Shown here one piece after another: positions 46,241-59,078 of a stretch of DNA of 64,000 bases; position 1 is the first letter of the stretch; every line of letters begins with the position of its first letter. The stretch is from Petrosia ficiformis (Eukaryota; Porifera; Demospongiae; Haplosclerida; Petrosiidae): contig OX345638.1 of NCBI GenBank assembly GCA_947044365.1, forward strand, positions 5,406,201 to 5,470,200, in the 5' to 3' direction. Below the pieces are notes generated by a model. The model was not told where the DNA came from and searched no databases. It saw only the letters and a program-made list of their open reading frames with translations. The position numbers and the translations under genes are program-made.

Positions 46241-47720
46241 CCTTAGTCTGTATATACATGTAATACAGTTATGCATGTATAAATGTATAATCACAACATC
46301 AAAAGGTGTCATATATTTATAATGATAACTAATACGTCTCTTGTGTATACCGGTTTCATGCCTGATTTATTCATGAGCCACACACCCCATAGCAATGGAC
46401 TCAAGTCGTGAATATCATTACAAGTACACATGACAATTATGTAACTACATGTAAAAACCGATAATTTTGACTTTTTGTGTAAACAATTTTGTTCAAATGT
46501 TTATGTGTAATCACTCATTCATTGTGTGGCCATTTCATACAGTAAACTACTGCATGAAATTAGGCATCTTAAATAACTAATGCTTGATGTTCCTACATAC
46601 AGTACCTGGAATTATTAAGTAAGTAGTATTACTGTACTATAATTGACTACAGTGTACATCGTTAGTAAAGTACACTGTACTTCGATTGTAGATGTACTAC
46701 ACATTAGTACTATGCTATCTCATACAAATGTAAAGGGAATTCACACATTACAGTACAAAGTAGTACTATAGTACTGCTTAGAAGTACAGTTGACTATCAT
46801 TTTATTAAAGTATAGCTCCCATCATAGTATGTAAACTTAACAAAGTTAGGTGTTGTATCACATTTCACTGCCTGTACAAAATGCCCAACTAATGAATGCT
46901 AAAGTGTTGGATCCAATCATTTACTTCAATCGATCAGTTTTTCTAAATACAATCCCATTAAAATATTGACCAGCTTACCTAATGAATTGTATTGATTGTG
47001 GTGCTACAATTTTCATTAATTCAATTAGAACTAAACCATCTTTAAGACCAGAACGTAAGTCTGTTATGTGCATCTGATGCTCTGAAGATTTCAATTGTTG
47101 ATTAATCCACTGTGTGAAGCTAGTCTGTTGTTCTTTAACCCAATCAGTATCATCATTCTTACCGGATACACTGCCATTGCTAATAGATAGATGTATAGAT
47201 AGTGAGACAGATAGACAGATAGAATGTATAATACACATGTACATCTATATATAAATTTATAGGACACACCACACACACATAGCTTTATCTCACGCATCCA
47301 AAAACTGAGGACAGCCAAACCTACTATAAACGATGTGATATGCAATAGTATAGACCTGCAAGTACTACATCAAATTGTTGCCATGGTAACATAGTAAGCA
47401 TATGCTATAACTACATACATGTACATAATTTTATATTGTAATCATAGAGGTCATATGTACATGATAGAAAATTGAATCAATAGATGAATAGATAGATTGA
47501 GAGATAGCTCAATAGATTGAAGGCTCCATCAATAATAAATAGATAGATGAACACACTCACAGTTGTACACACACAAACACACACACACGCACACACACTT
47601 TGATTGCTTTGCTAGTGATGGATTTGTATCAGGATGTGAGTTCAGTAGAGAGAAGACATCTCCTCCACTACCCAGTCTAGCTCTTCTAGGACTTTTGGAT
47701 CCATTAACTGTAGCCATCAA

Positions 47721-50700
47721 ATGTATTTATCTACAAGTTAAGAGATAGAAGACTATGAAAGTAACGTTATAAAAATTTTAAATAGATTATAGATTGAATT
47801 GTTCAGTAATAAATCACTTACATTTAATTACAATGTGTCTTATGATATACATGTAATGTAAGACAAACATTTACTTGCATGCTTATTAAGACATGTTCAT
47901 CAGTGTTAGAAGATATAATATTATGTTACTGGGTAGAATAACATCAGTAGTTTAATTACAGAATCCACAAGCAACCTCATCTCTTTAGCTTTAAACTTTA
48001 AATATAAGAGAAGCCAAATATAAGGAAGCCAAGCAAGAACCAAAAAGGTAAATTACTTCCTGCTCAACTTTGATAGCTAAATAGCAAATGTTCTAAAGAG
48101 AGGGTGTTGCCTTACAGATTAAATAACCAAAGTATGGCCTTGTCTCTAGATCATCACTACATAGAGATTATTAAAACACTTCATACAATCTTCATTATTT
48201 TCAAACACTTAACAAAGAGCTAATAAAACAGGAAATTTGAGGATTTTTTTCGGCTTCTATTTTCTTTACTACATTCATGTCTGATATAATAATTACGATA
48301 CTGACATAATTGTGTTAATTAAATTACACAACACAATAGATTGCATTGAATCACTCGCTATTCTGACATTTTATACAGAAAGGCAATGCAGTTTGGTAAC
48401 CAGGAAGAGCTATCGTTAATCATCTTAGATACCAGAGTTTGTTGGTTTCCTATACAGAATTACTGAATAACAAGTGATTGAAGGTGTGTCCCAAACATTA
48501 TTTTGAGGAGAAGATGCCTTTTTTGATAATTACATGTATATCATAATAAATAAGATATATTAACGAAAAGTATCCCTATGATTGCTTTGTGATGGACACA
48601 TATCAATCACTGCTGATGTCTTCTGTGTACTCACAAACTGAGGCCTGAAGAACTAAGTGTAAATGAAGTCTAGGTTGATGAAACTGAAGCACTACTTCAA
48701 GGTTCTAAATGACTAAAAACTTCCTTATGTCTGAAACTCAGATTTTTACATTATCTATAAACTGTTTATCTGCAGTTATTAGTATTATTTTAAAATTCTT
48801 CCTGAATCTTCCTGTTAGTCTATAGCTGAACTACATGTTCTTTTATGCATCACATCCAATAATTGACCAAGCTCCTTGGAATGATGCAAAATCCTTAACT
48901 ACGTATACAATGCATACTCGTGTAAATAGAAAAGAATATATATAATTATATATATAATTATATATTAGATATATTTGAACATTGAACCCGTGGGAAAGCA
49001 ATCATAAGGACGGGCCTATGGGCCATAAAAAGGTGTATAATAATTATACTAAGTATACTATATTAAGTGTTTTATGAACATAGGTGTCATCAATATTCAA
49101 TTAGTGAGATAATAATCTCTATAAAATATTCATTATTCTCCTATTTTGTATAGGATACCAAAAACACACTAAATTATAAATACAATAATTTAATCAAAAA
49201 ATATTTGAAATATTTTCATTCCTTTAGTGTATAACAAACTAAAGAGTTTATATAAACATATTGGCTTCGTAGTCAATACTAAATGTAACAAAAATATAAC
49301 AACTATATATCAGGTATTTAGTGAATATTTGTAATAATTATAGATTATGTAAATTAGTCTGATAAATAGCAACACACAACACATGTCTGTTATCTAATTA
49401 TCACTACACACACGATATATTAGTAGAAATAGTGATGTAGTGATGTAATACTAATTTATTGATAGTATGATAAACTGATGACTTCAGATATACAATCAGT
49501 TCCATTGTGTTACCTAAGAGATGAAATTGCTCTTAATGATCGGGGTTCCCCAGGATTTTCCAAAACTGGCACGGGACACCCCTCCTCAGATTTATGAAGT
49601 AAACTACAAGAATCAATCATACTGAATCTAATTGAACATATTCCTGCCACCATATATTATATTTGTTGCACAATAATGTGCTATGCCATGTGTATTTTTC
49701 TGATTTACCCTAAACAGTTTGGTATTGCCTATACACATGTACATGGTAATTCCTATGATTGCTTTTGATGGGGTTTTAATGTATATAGCTTTATAACTAT
49801 TTATACATAATTATTTGCTGGTCACATATTCATTACATATATGTACACTTTTAAGAAACTATGGAATTTTAGGAGGGTCTATTTATTGATAAGCATGCTA
49901 TGAATGTGCACTCAAGCTACAGCAGGAAGAAAGCTGCTTAAACAAATGGTAACTATAACTGAAATACTATACTGCAGTATATTGTTGGATTTTAGGCATG
50001 AGAAAGTCTAGATCTGAAATGATTATTGGTCATCACAAAGTACTTTTTTAAAATCCAGTTACATCACTCAATAATAAACGATACTGATATATTTAATGGC
50101 TAATGATAACCAAATAGAACTATGAATTCAATTATAGCTATAGTAAGTAACGATAGTTAACAGCCCACTCTGAGCTAGTGGTTAAAAAAGTTTGGTACCA
50201 AAAGATGAACATTGGTTAACTGGACCATTTCCAATAGAGAAGAGGGGATGCTCTGGGACTCCTCCCCCACCCCCTTAAAAAATTATGCTATAATATAATT
50301 ATACAAATACCACAAAACAAAGCCCTCAATACTAAACATCTTGTAATAATCCCTGTACTATGACATGCACACAAACAAATGAACATAGACACACACACCC
50401 ACACTCAAGTACTATTAGACTATTAGTAGTAATATACCAAGTGCACACATTGTTTACATATCTACACCTATTCTTATAATAACTGATATATTTATATACC
50501 ATAATCTATTATTATGAAGACACTAATCTATTAACTGTATTTTAACGTATAATAATTATACTAAAATGCAATAAAATTACCATTACAGTATCATGTATTA
50601 TAGTTATGAATAACTTTTAATACCTTGTTGCATAATGAATTACCTTAAAAACAAATTAATTTCAATCTGCTTCTATCAAAAACAATCTCGTAGTTACAAA

Positions 50701-51569
50701 TTACGAGTGAGTAAATTGTAATGCTCATACTGATGAAGAAATATAATATATGTAGAATAATTATAGATAACTATGTGTATTATAGGTAACAGAGCTGGTG
50801 CAAATTCTCGCTTATTGTGCTGCTCCACTATGTCGAAGACAAATGCATAATAACTTCAACGGTGAATGGATTTACAAATGAAACCACCATGGAGAATTGT
50901 GTTGATTGGAAGGGAGGTATGTGGATTAGTATATAAGCTACAATCATATCATAGCACAGTAAACCTTAGACCTAGGATTGAAGTAAATTAATTTATATCC
51001 GAGGAACCTGCACTTGGTATGCTTATATAACAATGTTATAATGAGCTAAAACAATGGCTCTTCAAGTAATATGAGATATTACATTTTGAAGAAACACCCT
51101 CAACATGGGGATCAAAATGAACATCTAATAACAATAAGTTATATCTGTCTATTTATGTATCACCAAAAAATAACAAACACTGTTTATAATACTGTTTTGA
51201 TACACAAACTGCAAGAGATAAGTTATAACAATCACTTTTACAAATATAATCTTTAAATTTAGTACTATAACATTTCTAGCAGGTTATTTATAATATGATT
51301 GCAATATTTTACTAACCTTGTAGTCTTTTCGAGCTTGTATCATCCAATCGCCACGGGCTTGGACTGTGTAAGAAGGCGGGTCTTGTATAATCTATAATAC
51401 TCATGGGGGTGCGGCTCTCGTTATTAGGGGAGTAGCTATATATATATATAGTCGTCCCAGCCCCACCTCCTATGAGGGACCCGGACTAGGTATGGTTCAT
51501 TTTTCAAAGCTGGGACCCCGCGTTGTGAAATGATCTTGTTGACGTTAGGCGTTATACATAACAAGATTC
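47721..51569. other. Gene-poor region, unit C
   Basis: Homologous to 5,672-8,160 of unit A but clearly diverged. It contains a TIR element (48,575-49,009), extra DNA absent from A and B at about 49,650-50,580 (AT-rich, no gene), and near 51,340 a diverged copy of the CCAAT/GGCGGGTCTTGT segment. The 7,304-type short frame is truncated by a TGA here. Confidence 0.55.
48575..49009. mobile_element. MITE with CCTATGATTGCTT ends, unit C
   Basis: Orthologous to 6,348-6,822 by position; one end has changed (AAGCAATCATAAGG). Non-coding. Confidence 0.65.
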
Positions 51570-54500
51570 ATGGCAAGGAGGAACCAGGTTTGTAGATTCT
51601 ATCTTCAGGGAAGATGTAAGTATGGAAACAGATGTCACAATATACATCCACAACCAGGTATATTCATCAGATGTCGTTTCTAAATAGAAATCAAGGGGGT
51701 AGGAAGATCATTTTAGTTGGCGGTGCTACAATCTGTATGTCCCATTTCAGTTGTGTTTTGTGATTATTATCAAGCTCTGTGAGAATGAACGATTCACATT
51801 AAATTATTATTGTTTGTACTAGTTAATCAAATTTTCCAGTAAGTAATTGACTCTCCTTTCATTTAACGAAGCAAATTCTTTTGCTATTTTACACAAGTCA
51901 AGTTTGTCAGTTCTATCATTATGAACGTACAACAACAATAGATTGTTCAGCCTACAATTAGTCATTGTACTCCTCAGGTATGTTTTAAGCCTGCATAAGG
52001 AGGAACAAGACCTTTTTGCAGGTTCAGCTGAATTTGAATCATCAACTGAGAAACTTGAATAGAGGTCAACTTTTTCTGAGCCATTTTCTAACTCATTTAC
52101 AGCTGCTTTTCTAACTCAATCACAGTTAGTCATGTGTGACTGAGTGTGACATCACAACAATCTTCCTAAAAAATCTTGCACCACACTTCTTGCTAATGAG
52201 TTAATTGACATGTATATGTACGTATGTAATCATGATTTTGTTGCAATTCACTACTAAGCAGTGTTTGATTGATAGTGGATTAATGATTTAAAATGAAATG
52301 CAGCACCATAATAATTACCGGCACTAAAAAGAAGCAATGCTACAGCATCCTTTGCAAGTTGCAACCCCCTTTCTTACCCCCCTGGAAATGTTTTATGTAA
52401 GGCAGCGAGACCAGTATATTATTCGCAAAACCTAAGGAACTCTGCTTACTGTAACACTAAAAGCTATGTAAGGATGATGGATGACCTTGTTCAGATTGAT
52501 ACAATACCCTATAGTTTGGCGAATTTAGACATTGCTGGGACTCTGACAAATTTATACTTGTCCCTATTTGCCAGAACTCTATGCTTGTATAAAACTTTCA
52601 AATTGGTACATTTATATAACACATATAGATCAATGAATCATGAATTATATGTTATGATATAACTAATAATGGAGATTCGTACCTGTTAGATTTCAGTCCA
52701 CTATTTTGAATGCCACAAGTTCTGAGCATGTGCATTGGCTCTAGTTTTATATTTTAAATATAAACGTATATACCAGTTTTATATTTTCTTTTATACAAAT
52801 TGATTATTAAGTTTTTATAGCCCGTTAGACTAATTCTTGCAGGGCTGGTTACAATGTTTATATAATTATGTAATTACATTATTATAATATTTATATGTCA
52901 TTATTAATTTACACAATAGTATAACTATAATTATAATTATAGTAATAATAATTTAATTATATAAAGTTGTACACTAGGAAATCAGAGAATTGAAAGTTTC
53001 CAACAATGGGAGGAAGAAGAGGAGGAAGTAAGCTAGATTTAATCACCTAAAACATGTACATACTAAGGCACATTTATTTACTTAAGTATATATGTAAATG
53101 TAGGTATGTATGTTATGAATGCAAGTACCTATAGATATCTATATGCATCCCTTCATCTTAAGAGCGTGTATACTTGGCTAGTATTTAATATGTATTGTTC
53201 AATCCATGCAAGTTTGTAATTATGTACATAAATAATAAAATAGAAATGCTCTGTACTAGTCAATAAATTATAGTTACTTTAACACTTTTTTTGCAGTGAT
53301 GCAGTGTTTATGTAAATCAATGCTGGGAGGAGTACCCAAATCAAGGCCTGACCAATCTTTGCAATTGAAAATTAATACTACACATTAATTGTTAAAGAGA
53401 TTTGCCTACATGTGGAATGTAATTTTCAATAATATCGTAGAAAAGAGTGAATACTTGATCATACCTTTCATTAATGTAACTAAGAAGGCAAACATTTCGA
53501 ACACACTTTGTACGCCCATGTTATTTAACCTTTTTTGTTTAGTTTCCCCCAGCCCCGTAAATACATATAAATATGACTTTTATATTACTAATCATATAGC
53601 TGCAATTCTGTTTAGAAGTTACACAATTTCAACTGCAGGAATCTGATAGTAGTCTAGAGGAGATACATTCCAGAATACATGCACAAGGGTCAAGATTGGA
53701 GAGGACACGATCACCAACAGATTTAGTGATACAGACACGATCCAGGTGGCAAACAGCTAATACTAGAGTACAGATAATGAAGTAGCAAATACAGGTTATC
53801 AGCTAGAGATATGTAGAGATAGCTCAGAAAACAAGATAGAAAAAAGTATCCCTATAATTGCTTTCAGCCACAATGTGGTGTATGACATTCAGTAATCAGT
53901 GACTTTCTCATGCCTGAAGCACAATCGCCTATTACAGTGCATATTCACTGTTACTTCTAAAGGTTGTTGTAAAACTTTATGAATATATTTCACCAGCTAA
54001 AACAGCTATTAGTCCAGTTTCTATGTAAGCTACAACCAGTCAATCATTTCTTCGAGGCTTTCTTCCTGCTCCTCGAGTGCGTCCTCTATTATGTGCCACT
54101 ACCATATGTGATGCAATATATTATATAATTTTACACTTTATTACATACATGGAGGCTTAGCATAATTCTAAGAAAGTCAATTGTTTGTTCATGCATTGAC
54201 TTCACTTAAGAGGACAAGAGGTTTATATTCATGTTCATTGAGACACTCAAGAAGACAAACGGACATAGTCAATAATATATAATTATGACACAATTACACT
54301 AATGAATCCATGATGAAATTAAATAGTGCAGGAAATGAATAATGGTTAGAGCAACACAAAATAATTTCATTAAATTTCTCAAATCATGATTATAACGAAT
54401 TTCGATTAACTATTAACTATATAAAATAGCATGCATTTCATTGTTTTTTAATGATTCATAGTGTTGTATTAAACTACCATAAGGTCATATTGTCACTCTA

Positions 54501-55457
54501 TAATATTACAGGTGTATAAATTGTTATGCAATTATGTCTGAGTATTTATTTTTCAAACATCTGTACATTAAAGATATTGGCATTTAGTGTCAAGTAGTAG
54601 TGTTGAAATGAAACACAAAGAATAGTCATGTTATATTATAATGGATAATCAGTATAATTATATGCTTAATTTTAGATCTAATTACCAATAAATCTTGCAA
54701 ATTTGCATGCTGTAAACAGTATTGAAGCTGTGACATAGTACTGAGTGTCAAAAGTGTTGCTACACATCTGATTATTATAATTATGATTCAAGTAATGTTT
54801 TCAGCCAGTATAATTCATTTATTCTTGGAGTTATTACATTCAGCAAGAAGACATTATCTATAGAGTTGAATTCCAGGAATAATAATCCATATTTAAACCA
54901 TATATAGTCATTGGTTCTTGGAAATGTAATTAGCAAATTCATTATGATTTGATTTTCATTCTAAGAACATCTATAATTTGAATAATTATTTGATATTCAT
55001 TATTTCATGGAATCCCATTTGGCATTAATCACTATAACTAGCTATAGAATTTTGTCTTAGGAATAATAATACAACTATATTTAATAATTGTAAAGATTCT
55101 GTGTAATGCAGTTCTTGGGATTAACAATAAGAGCTAGTAAACTTTAATAATCAAGGTTGCTTTAGTATTATTGATTCAATTCCGTGTTGCAGAATTTGAA
55201 GATATAATTGAAAGAGCTTTAATTAAGAGTGGAGTTAGTTCTGATGATACTTCAGAAGTACCAGTCCTGGTTTGGCATTATTATTAAACATAATATTATT
55301 TGTATTATTGTGTGCAATTAGCCACCCCCCTCGCCAATGTATTTATGACCTTATTACATCTATATACCTAAATTTGTATATATTATTGTAGAGTAGTCAT
55401 GAATGGCCAATTGAACTTTCCAAATCAAGTGGTGTGTTGAGCAAGATTGAGAAATAA
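51570..55457 (+). CDS. Small CCCH zinc-finger gene (NUP42-like N-terminus), model incomplete
   Basis: Exon 1 (51,570-51,657) encodes MARRNQVCRFYLQGRCKYGN then RCHNIHPQP: one C-x7-C-x5-C-x3-H finger, very like the extreme N-terminus of nucleoporin NUP42. Exon 2 (52,978-53,027) adds a segment ending in five Glu. Exon 3 (from 53,639) continues in phase with ESDSSLEEIHSRI and stops at 53,785 if no donor is used, giving 94 aa. Two further open segments with good acceptors lie at 55,193-55,269 (needs phase 1 in) and 55,392-55,457 (TAA), but I could not join them to exon 3 in phase, so an exon or alternative donor is missing. The gene is found only in unit C. NUP42 function (mRNA export at the pore) should not be assumed from one finger. 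Confidence 0.5.
53851..54110. mobile_element. MITE fragment, CCTATGATTGCTT family
   Basis: Left end CCTATAATTGCTTTC and interior words (ATTCAGTAATCA, CATGCCTGAAGCAC) match the copy at 55,883-56,278. The right end is not found. Confidence 0.5.
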
Positions 55458-58073
55458 TGTTGGAAACGTGGAATTATGTCATGAATACAGTATTAATAAA
55501 GATAATAATAATTAAATTTTTCAATTTACAGTATCGCAAACTTATAATAATTATAATACATGTACTGATTGACTTTCACATGCACTATATAATTATTATG
55601 TTTTTAAAAATAATTATTTCCTTAATTATTCATTATTTTTTATATGTTTTGCACTATAATAATGTTATTTGCATTTTGACATCTACATTATGAATTATAC
55701 TATAAAAAGAATAATAAAAAAAAACATTTTCAAATAAACAAAAGAAATGTAGGATATCAAAACAAAAAAAGCACAAGAACAAGATTGGGATGGTACCTTA
55801 GCAGCAAAATTAAAATAACCACTTCCACATAACCCTACATGAGTACAAGAATAATAACAAGTGTATATAGGGAAAAAACATCCCTATGATTGCTTTACAA
55901 ATTTAAGTGAAGATAAAGTGTCCTTATGACTGCTTTGTGGTGTCCAGCATTCAGTAATCATAGCTGACTTTATCAAGCATGAAAGACAACAGCTTATTAT
56001 AGTTATTATTTTGATTGTCTACTCTCCTGACCTTTCAAAGAACCTTGTAGAACTTTAAGAATATATTTCAGGCAAAATAGCTAGCTATTAGTTCCAGTTT
56101 TCTTTCTGCTGGTCTGTAGAGCTCGAGCGCGCGTTCGTTTACGCACCACACCCATTAATTGACCGAGCCCCCGGAAATGACGCAACTTCCTTAACTACGT
56201 ATACAACGCATACTCACGCAAGTTGACACAAGAAAACATTATAATTATACATTAAACCCCGTTGAAAGTAATCATAGGGATGGCCCTACGAGCCATAAAA
56301 ATGTTTTTTATTATTCTTGTTTCGATTCTATTTTTAAAGAATTCAGGTAAATTTGTGATCAAATACGTGATGACTATTCTGTTTCACTTACAGTACTGAT
56401 ATTTTCTGCAGGAACGGTGTCCAGAAGGAGACAGTACTCAACATTTACTGCAATATTATAATTATTTGTAATTACAATTCCTACATCCTCTTTCATTTTT
56501 GAACATGTTTCTATATGATAGTATATTATTCTTGTTTCGATTCTTTTTAAATGACTCAGTGTTATTAGTTCAGAAGTTACTATTAATAACAGTAACTTCT
56601 GAACTCTCAATAACATGTGGTTATCTAAACATACAGGCACTGTTAGGCAGGGCACTTCATATGTACTGATAATATTCAACAATAACTTAGGGACTGGTTG
56701 TTTCCAAAACGGACAAAGTGAAAGAATAATCTAGGATTTCGCTGAGAGCAGTGTTATGTTGTGCAATACTTTTCACAAGAATTATATATTAATTTTATTG
56801 TGTAATAGTCTACAACTTTCTTAGGTCGTGTAATACATGTTGTGTAATGCTCAATCTAGAATCTTTCATATTGTGTAATACTTATTTCTTGTGTTGCATA
56901 ATCATTTCACTATATAAAACCATTACAAAAGTGGTCAAGATTAACTTCCTTATAGTCATAGTACTAGTTAGTAGTTGGAGTAGAGTTGTTATTCAAGCTC
57001 GGTTGACATGGTCTGGATCAAGAACATTGAATTGTATGACATTATGCTATTGACATTTAGGGTCGAAGGAAAAAGTACAAAACCTTTATATATATGAATA
57101 GCGGGTATTGCTATAAATTTTGCAGGTTGCCCGATATTTAGCAGGAAAAGTTTTGTGGTTAACTTCAAAACCTCAAGAATGCGGGGCTGAATGTATGTGG
57201 GGCTATAACTTCAGTTGGGTGCTTATCTCAGCCAATCGTCAGCCTACCGAGTTATTGAGTAAGAAGGCGGGTCTTGTAAAATCCTCATAGGGGTGTGACT
57301 CTAATTATTAGGTTCAGCTTGACATTCTTCCAAGATAGCTACATCTTTTGCGAAAACATCTGTTGCACCATTAGATATACCAAAAAAATGTCCAAAGTTG
57401 TTACTGTAGCAGATAACTAAAGTAGAATTTGAACGCAATAGCTAAACAAATTTCATAGATTGCACCATTATACAGTTGTTACAAAGAATTGTACAGAACT
57501 GTTCGTTAGCTATTTTTTGTCAGGATAAAGATTAACTTCTGATTTGTCTTGGGACGAAATTATAATTATTATAATCATGAGCTGGATCATTGTCCTTCAT
57601 GTATACACTCAATGCATTACGTCATCATTATAACTGCTAGAGTGCAGTTGTTTACATATTGCTAGTAGAGCAGTTTCTATTTGTAGCTAGCTAGAAACTC
57701 GTAAATGGTTAGTTACATGAAGAAACTGCCTAAATATTGTTGTGCAGGTGACAATTAACTATGAAACGCTAACAACTCTTGAAGAGAGAATATAATAGAG
57801 CCCCATTTAGATTTTTAAAATGCTGTAATTCTTTTTACAATGAATTCATATTTAGCTATATATCACATGCTAGCCTATAATATACGTACATTCTCAAAGT
57901 GCAAGCTATAGTTAATAATGATTACATAGTATTATAATCTTACAAAAGATTTTTATAAAAAGTATAGTATTATACGGACAAGAACTAGAATTTACATTAG
58001 TATTCTCGAGAAACATGGAAAGTCAAATGAAAATATTTAAAACGTTTGCTTCAAGAAAATAAACCTGAAGCAT
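55458..58073. other. Gene-free stretch, unit C
   Basis: Holds the MITE at 55,883-56,278 and AT-rich DNA. From about 57,220 it returns to close homology with unit A (8,150 onward), beginning with the CCAAT/GGCGGGTCTTGT segment. A 102-aa frame on the minus strand (56,682-56,374) has no recognisable domain and overlaps a short inverted repeat (AGTAACTTCTGAAC), so it is not called. Confidence 0.55.
55883..56278. mobile_element. MITE, CCTATGATTGCTT family, extra copy in unit C
   Basis: Left end CCTATGATTGCTTT and right end AAAGTAATCATAGG, 396 bp. It shares the ACTACGTATACAACGCATAC word with the other members. It lies in the segment private to unit C. Confidence 0.65.
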
Positions 58074-58640
58074 GTGACTCTCAGTGAGTCAGAAATAGAA
58101 CAATGTTGGACTTCCAATGATAATGAACTGGTGAAAACCAACAAAAATAAAATAGATAAAGCATTCGATCTTAAAATGTCGGAAACAGTTTTGCAACTGA
58201 ACAGATGTCCTGTTTTGTTATTCCAATTATATACAGGCAACAGATTAAAATTATGTGTCAAGCAGACTCACCTTTTTATCTGGTACTCGACTGGAAGCAT
58301 AAAGACACCACAAAATGGTATAAAGATCCACCAATGGGCATACACAAGGTAAATGATGCTATTAAAATATTGTCAGAACATGCTAATCTTGCAGGGAGAA
58401 AAACAAACAACTCTGCAAGGAAAATAATATGGAGACTATGTGTAGCTCTATAAATATCCCTGATAGCAGTGTCATTCAGCTTTCAGGACATCGAAACATA
58501 TGCAGCTTCATTAAATGCATACAAGAAGCCGTCTGTTGTGCAACAAGAAGAGATCAGCAGTATGTTCAAAAAACACCTACACTCTGGTGAGCCACACCTT
58601 TCGCTTGGAGGAGCGAAGGGCATGGCTCGCCAGACTACTG
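58074..58640 (+). pseudogene. Decayed DUF3504 / Crypton-type tyrosine recombinase
   Basis: Three shifted frames together give the C-terminal part of a tyrosine recombinase: CQADSPFYLVLDWKHKD, WYKDPPMGIHKVN and KTNNSARK (58,205-58,453, ended by TAA), then QLSGHRN in the next frame, then SLNAYKKPSVVQQEEISSMF (to about 58,590). The order R, H, Y (ARK, GHRN, NAY) fits the family found in metazoan Crypton-derived DUF3504 proteins. At least two frameshifts and a stop make it non-functional. It lies upstream of GTPase copy C and is absent from A and B. Confidence 0.72.
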
Positions 58641-59078
58641 TATTGTATGTACGTGCATAGCAGATCTAATACGCCAGACTGTTCATTAGTGTAACTTCCA
58701 TTCTTCTATATGTTCAATATCTTATCTTCAAGCAAAACATTTAGCAAACAATAGTACATGTGACCATGGCGAAAATACAAATCAGGTGACTATTTCTCAG
58801 GTGACTTTAGGAAGTCATATGACTTCCTCGCGTGGATCCGTTGTTTCCAACTCGCTTACCAGATAGGGCGTGTCACATATTTTTAGTGAAACAGACTTCA
58901 CTTTTTACGAACGTCGATAAGGTTCTAGAGTGTTAGAGGTAAGAAAACCCAAAGCATAGCCTACATTACCTTTCATTACCAACAGGTTTTTCGCAACCTA
59001 ACTTTAAAAAATCTATGATTATATTTTAGGGTACACTCTATGACTATAAAGGAAGCTAACTAGTCACTATTATTAGCT

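Larger units (their letters stand above)
42949..47720 (-). pseudogene. CH-domain gene fragment with broken exon 3, unit C
   Basis: Exon 1 47,720-47,599 and exon 2 47,179-46,979 are open and nearly identical to the other copies. Exon 3 (43,046-42,949) is damaged: the codon pair read CAT TTA in unit B is CGT TGA here, a stop within the CH domain, and the exon end has lost 4 bp (98 instead of 102 nt), which shifts the phase. The copy therefore cannot make a full CH domain from these exons. Splice signals are still present. Confidence 0.75.

Noticed and set aside
56374..56682. 102-residue minus-strand frame
   Set aside because: No recognisable domain, part of it is an inverted repeat, and it sits between MITE and AT-rich DNA in the segment private to unit C.
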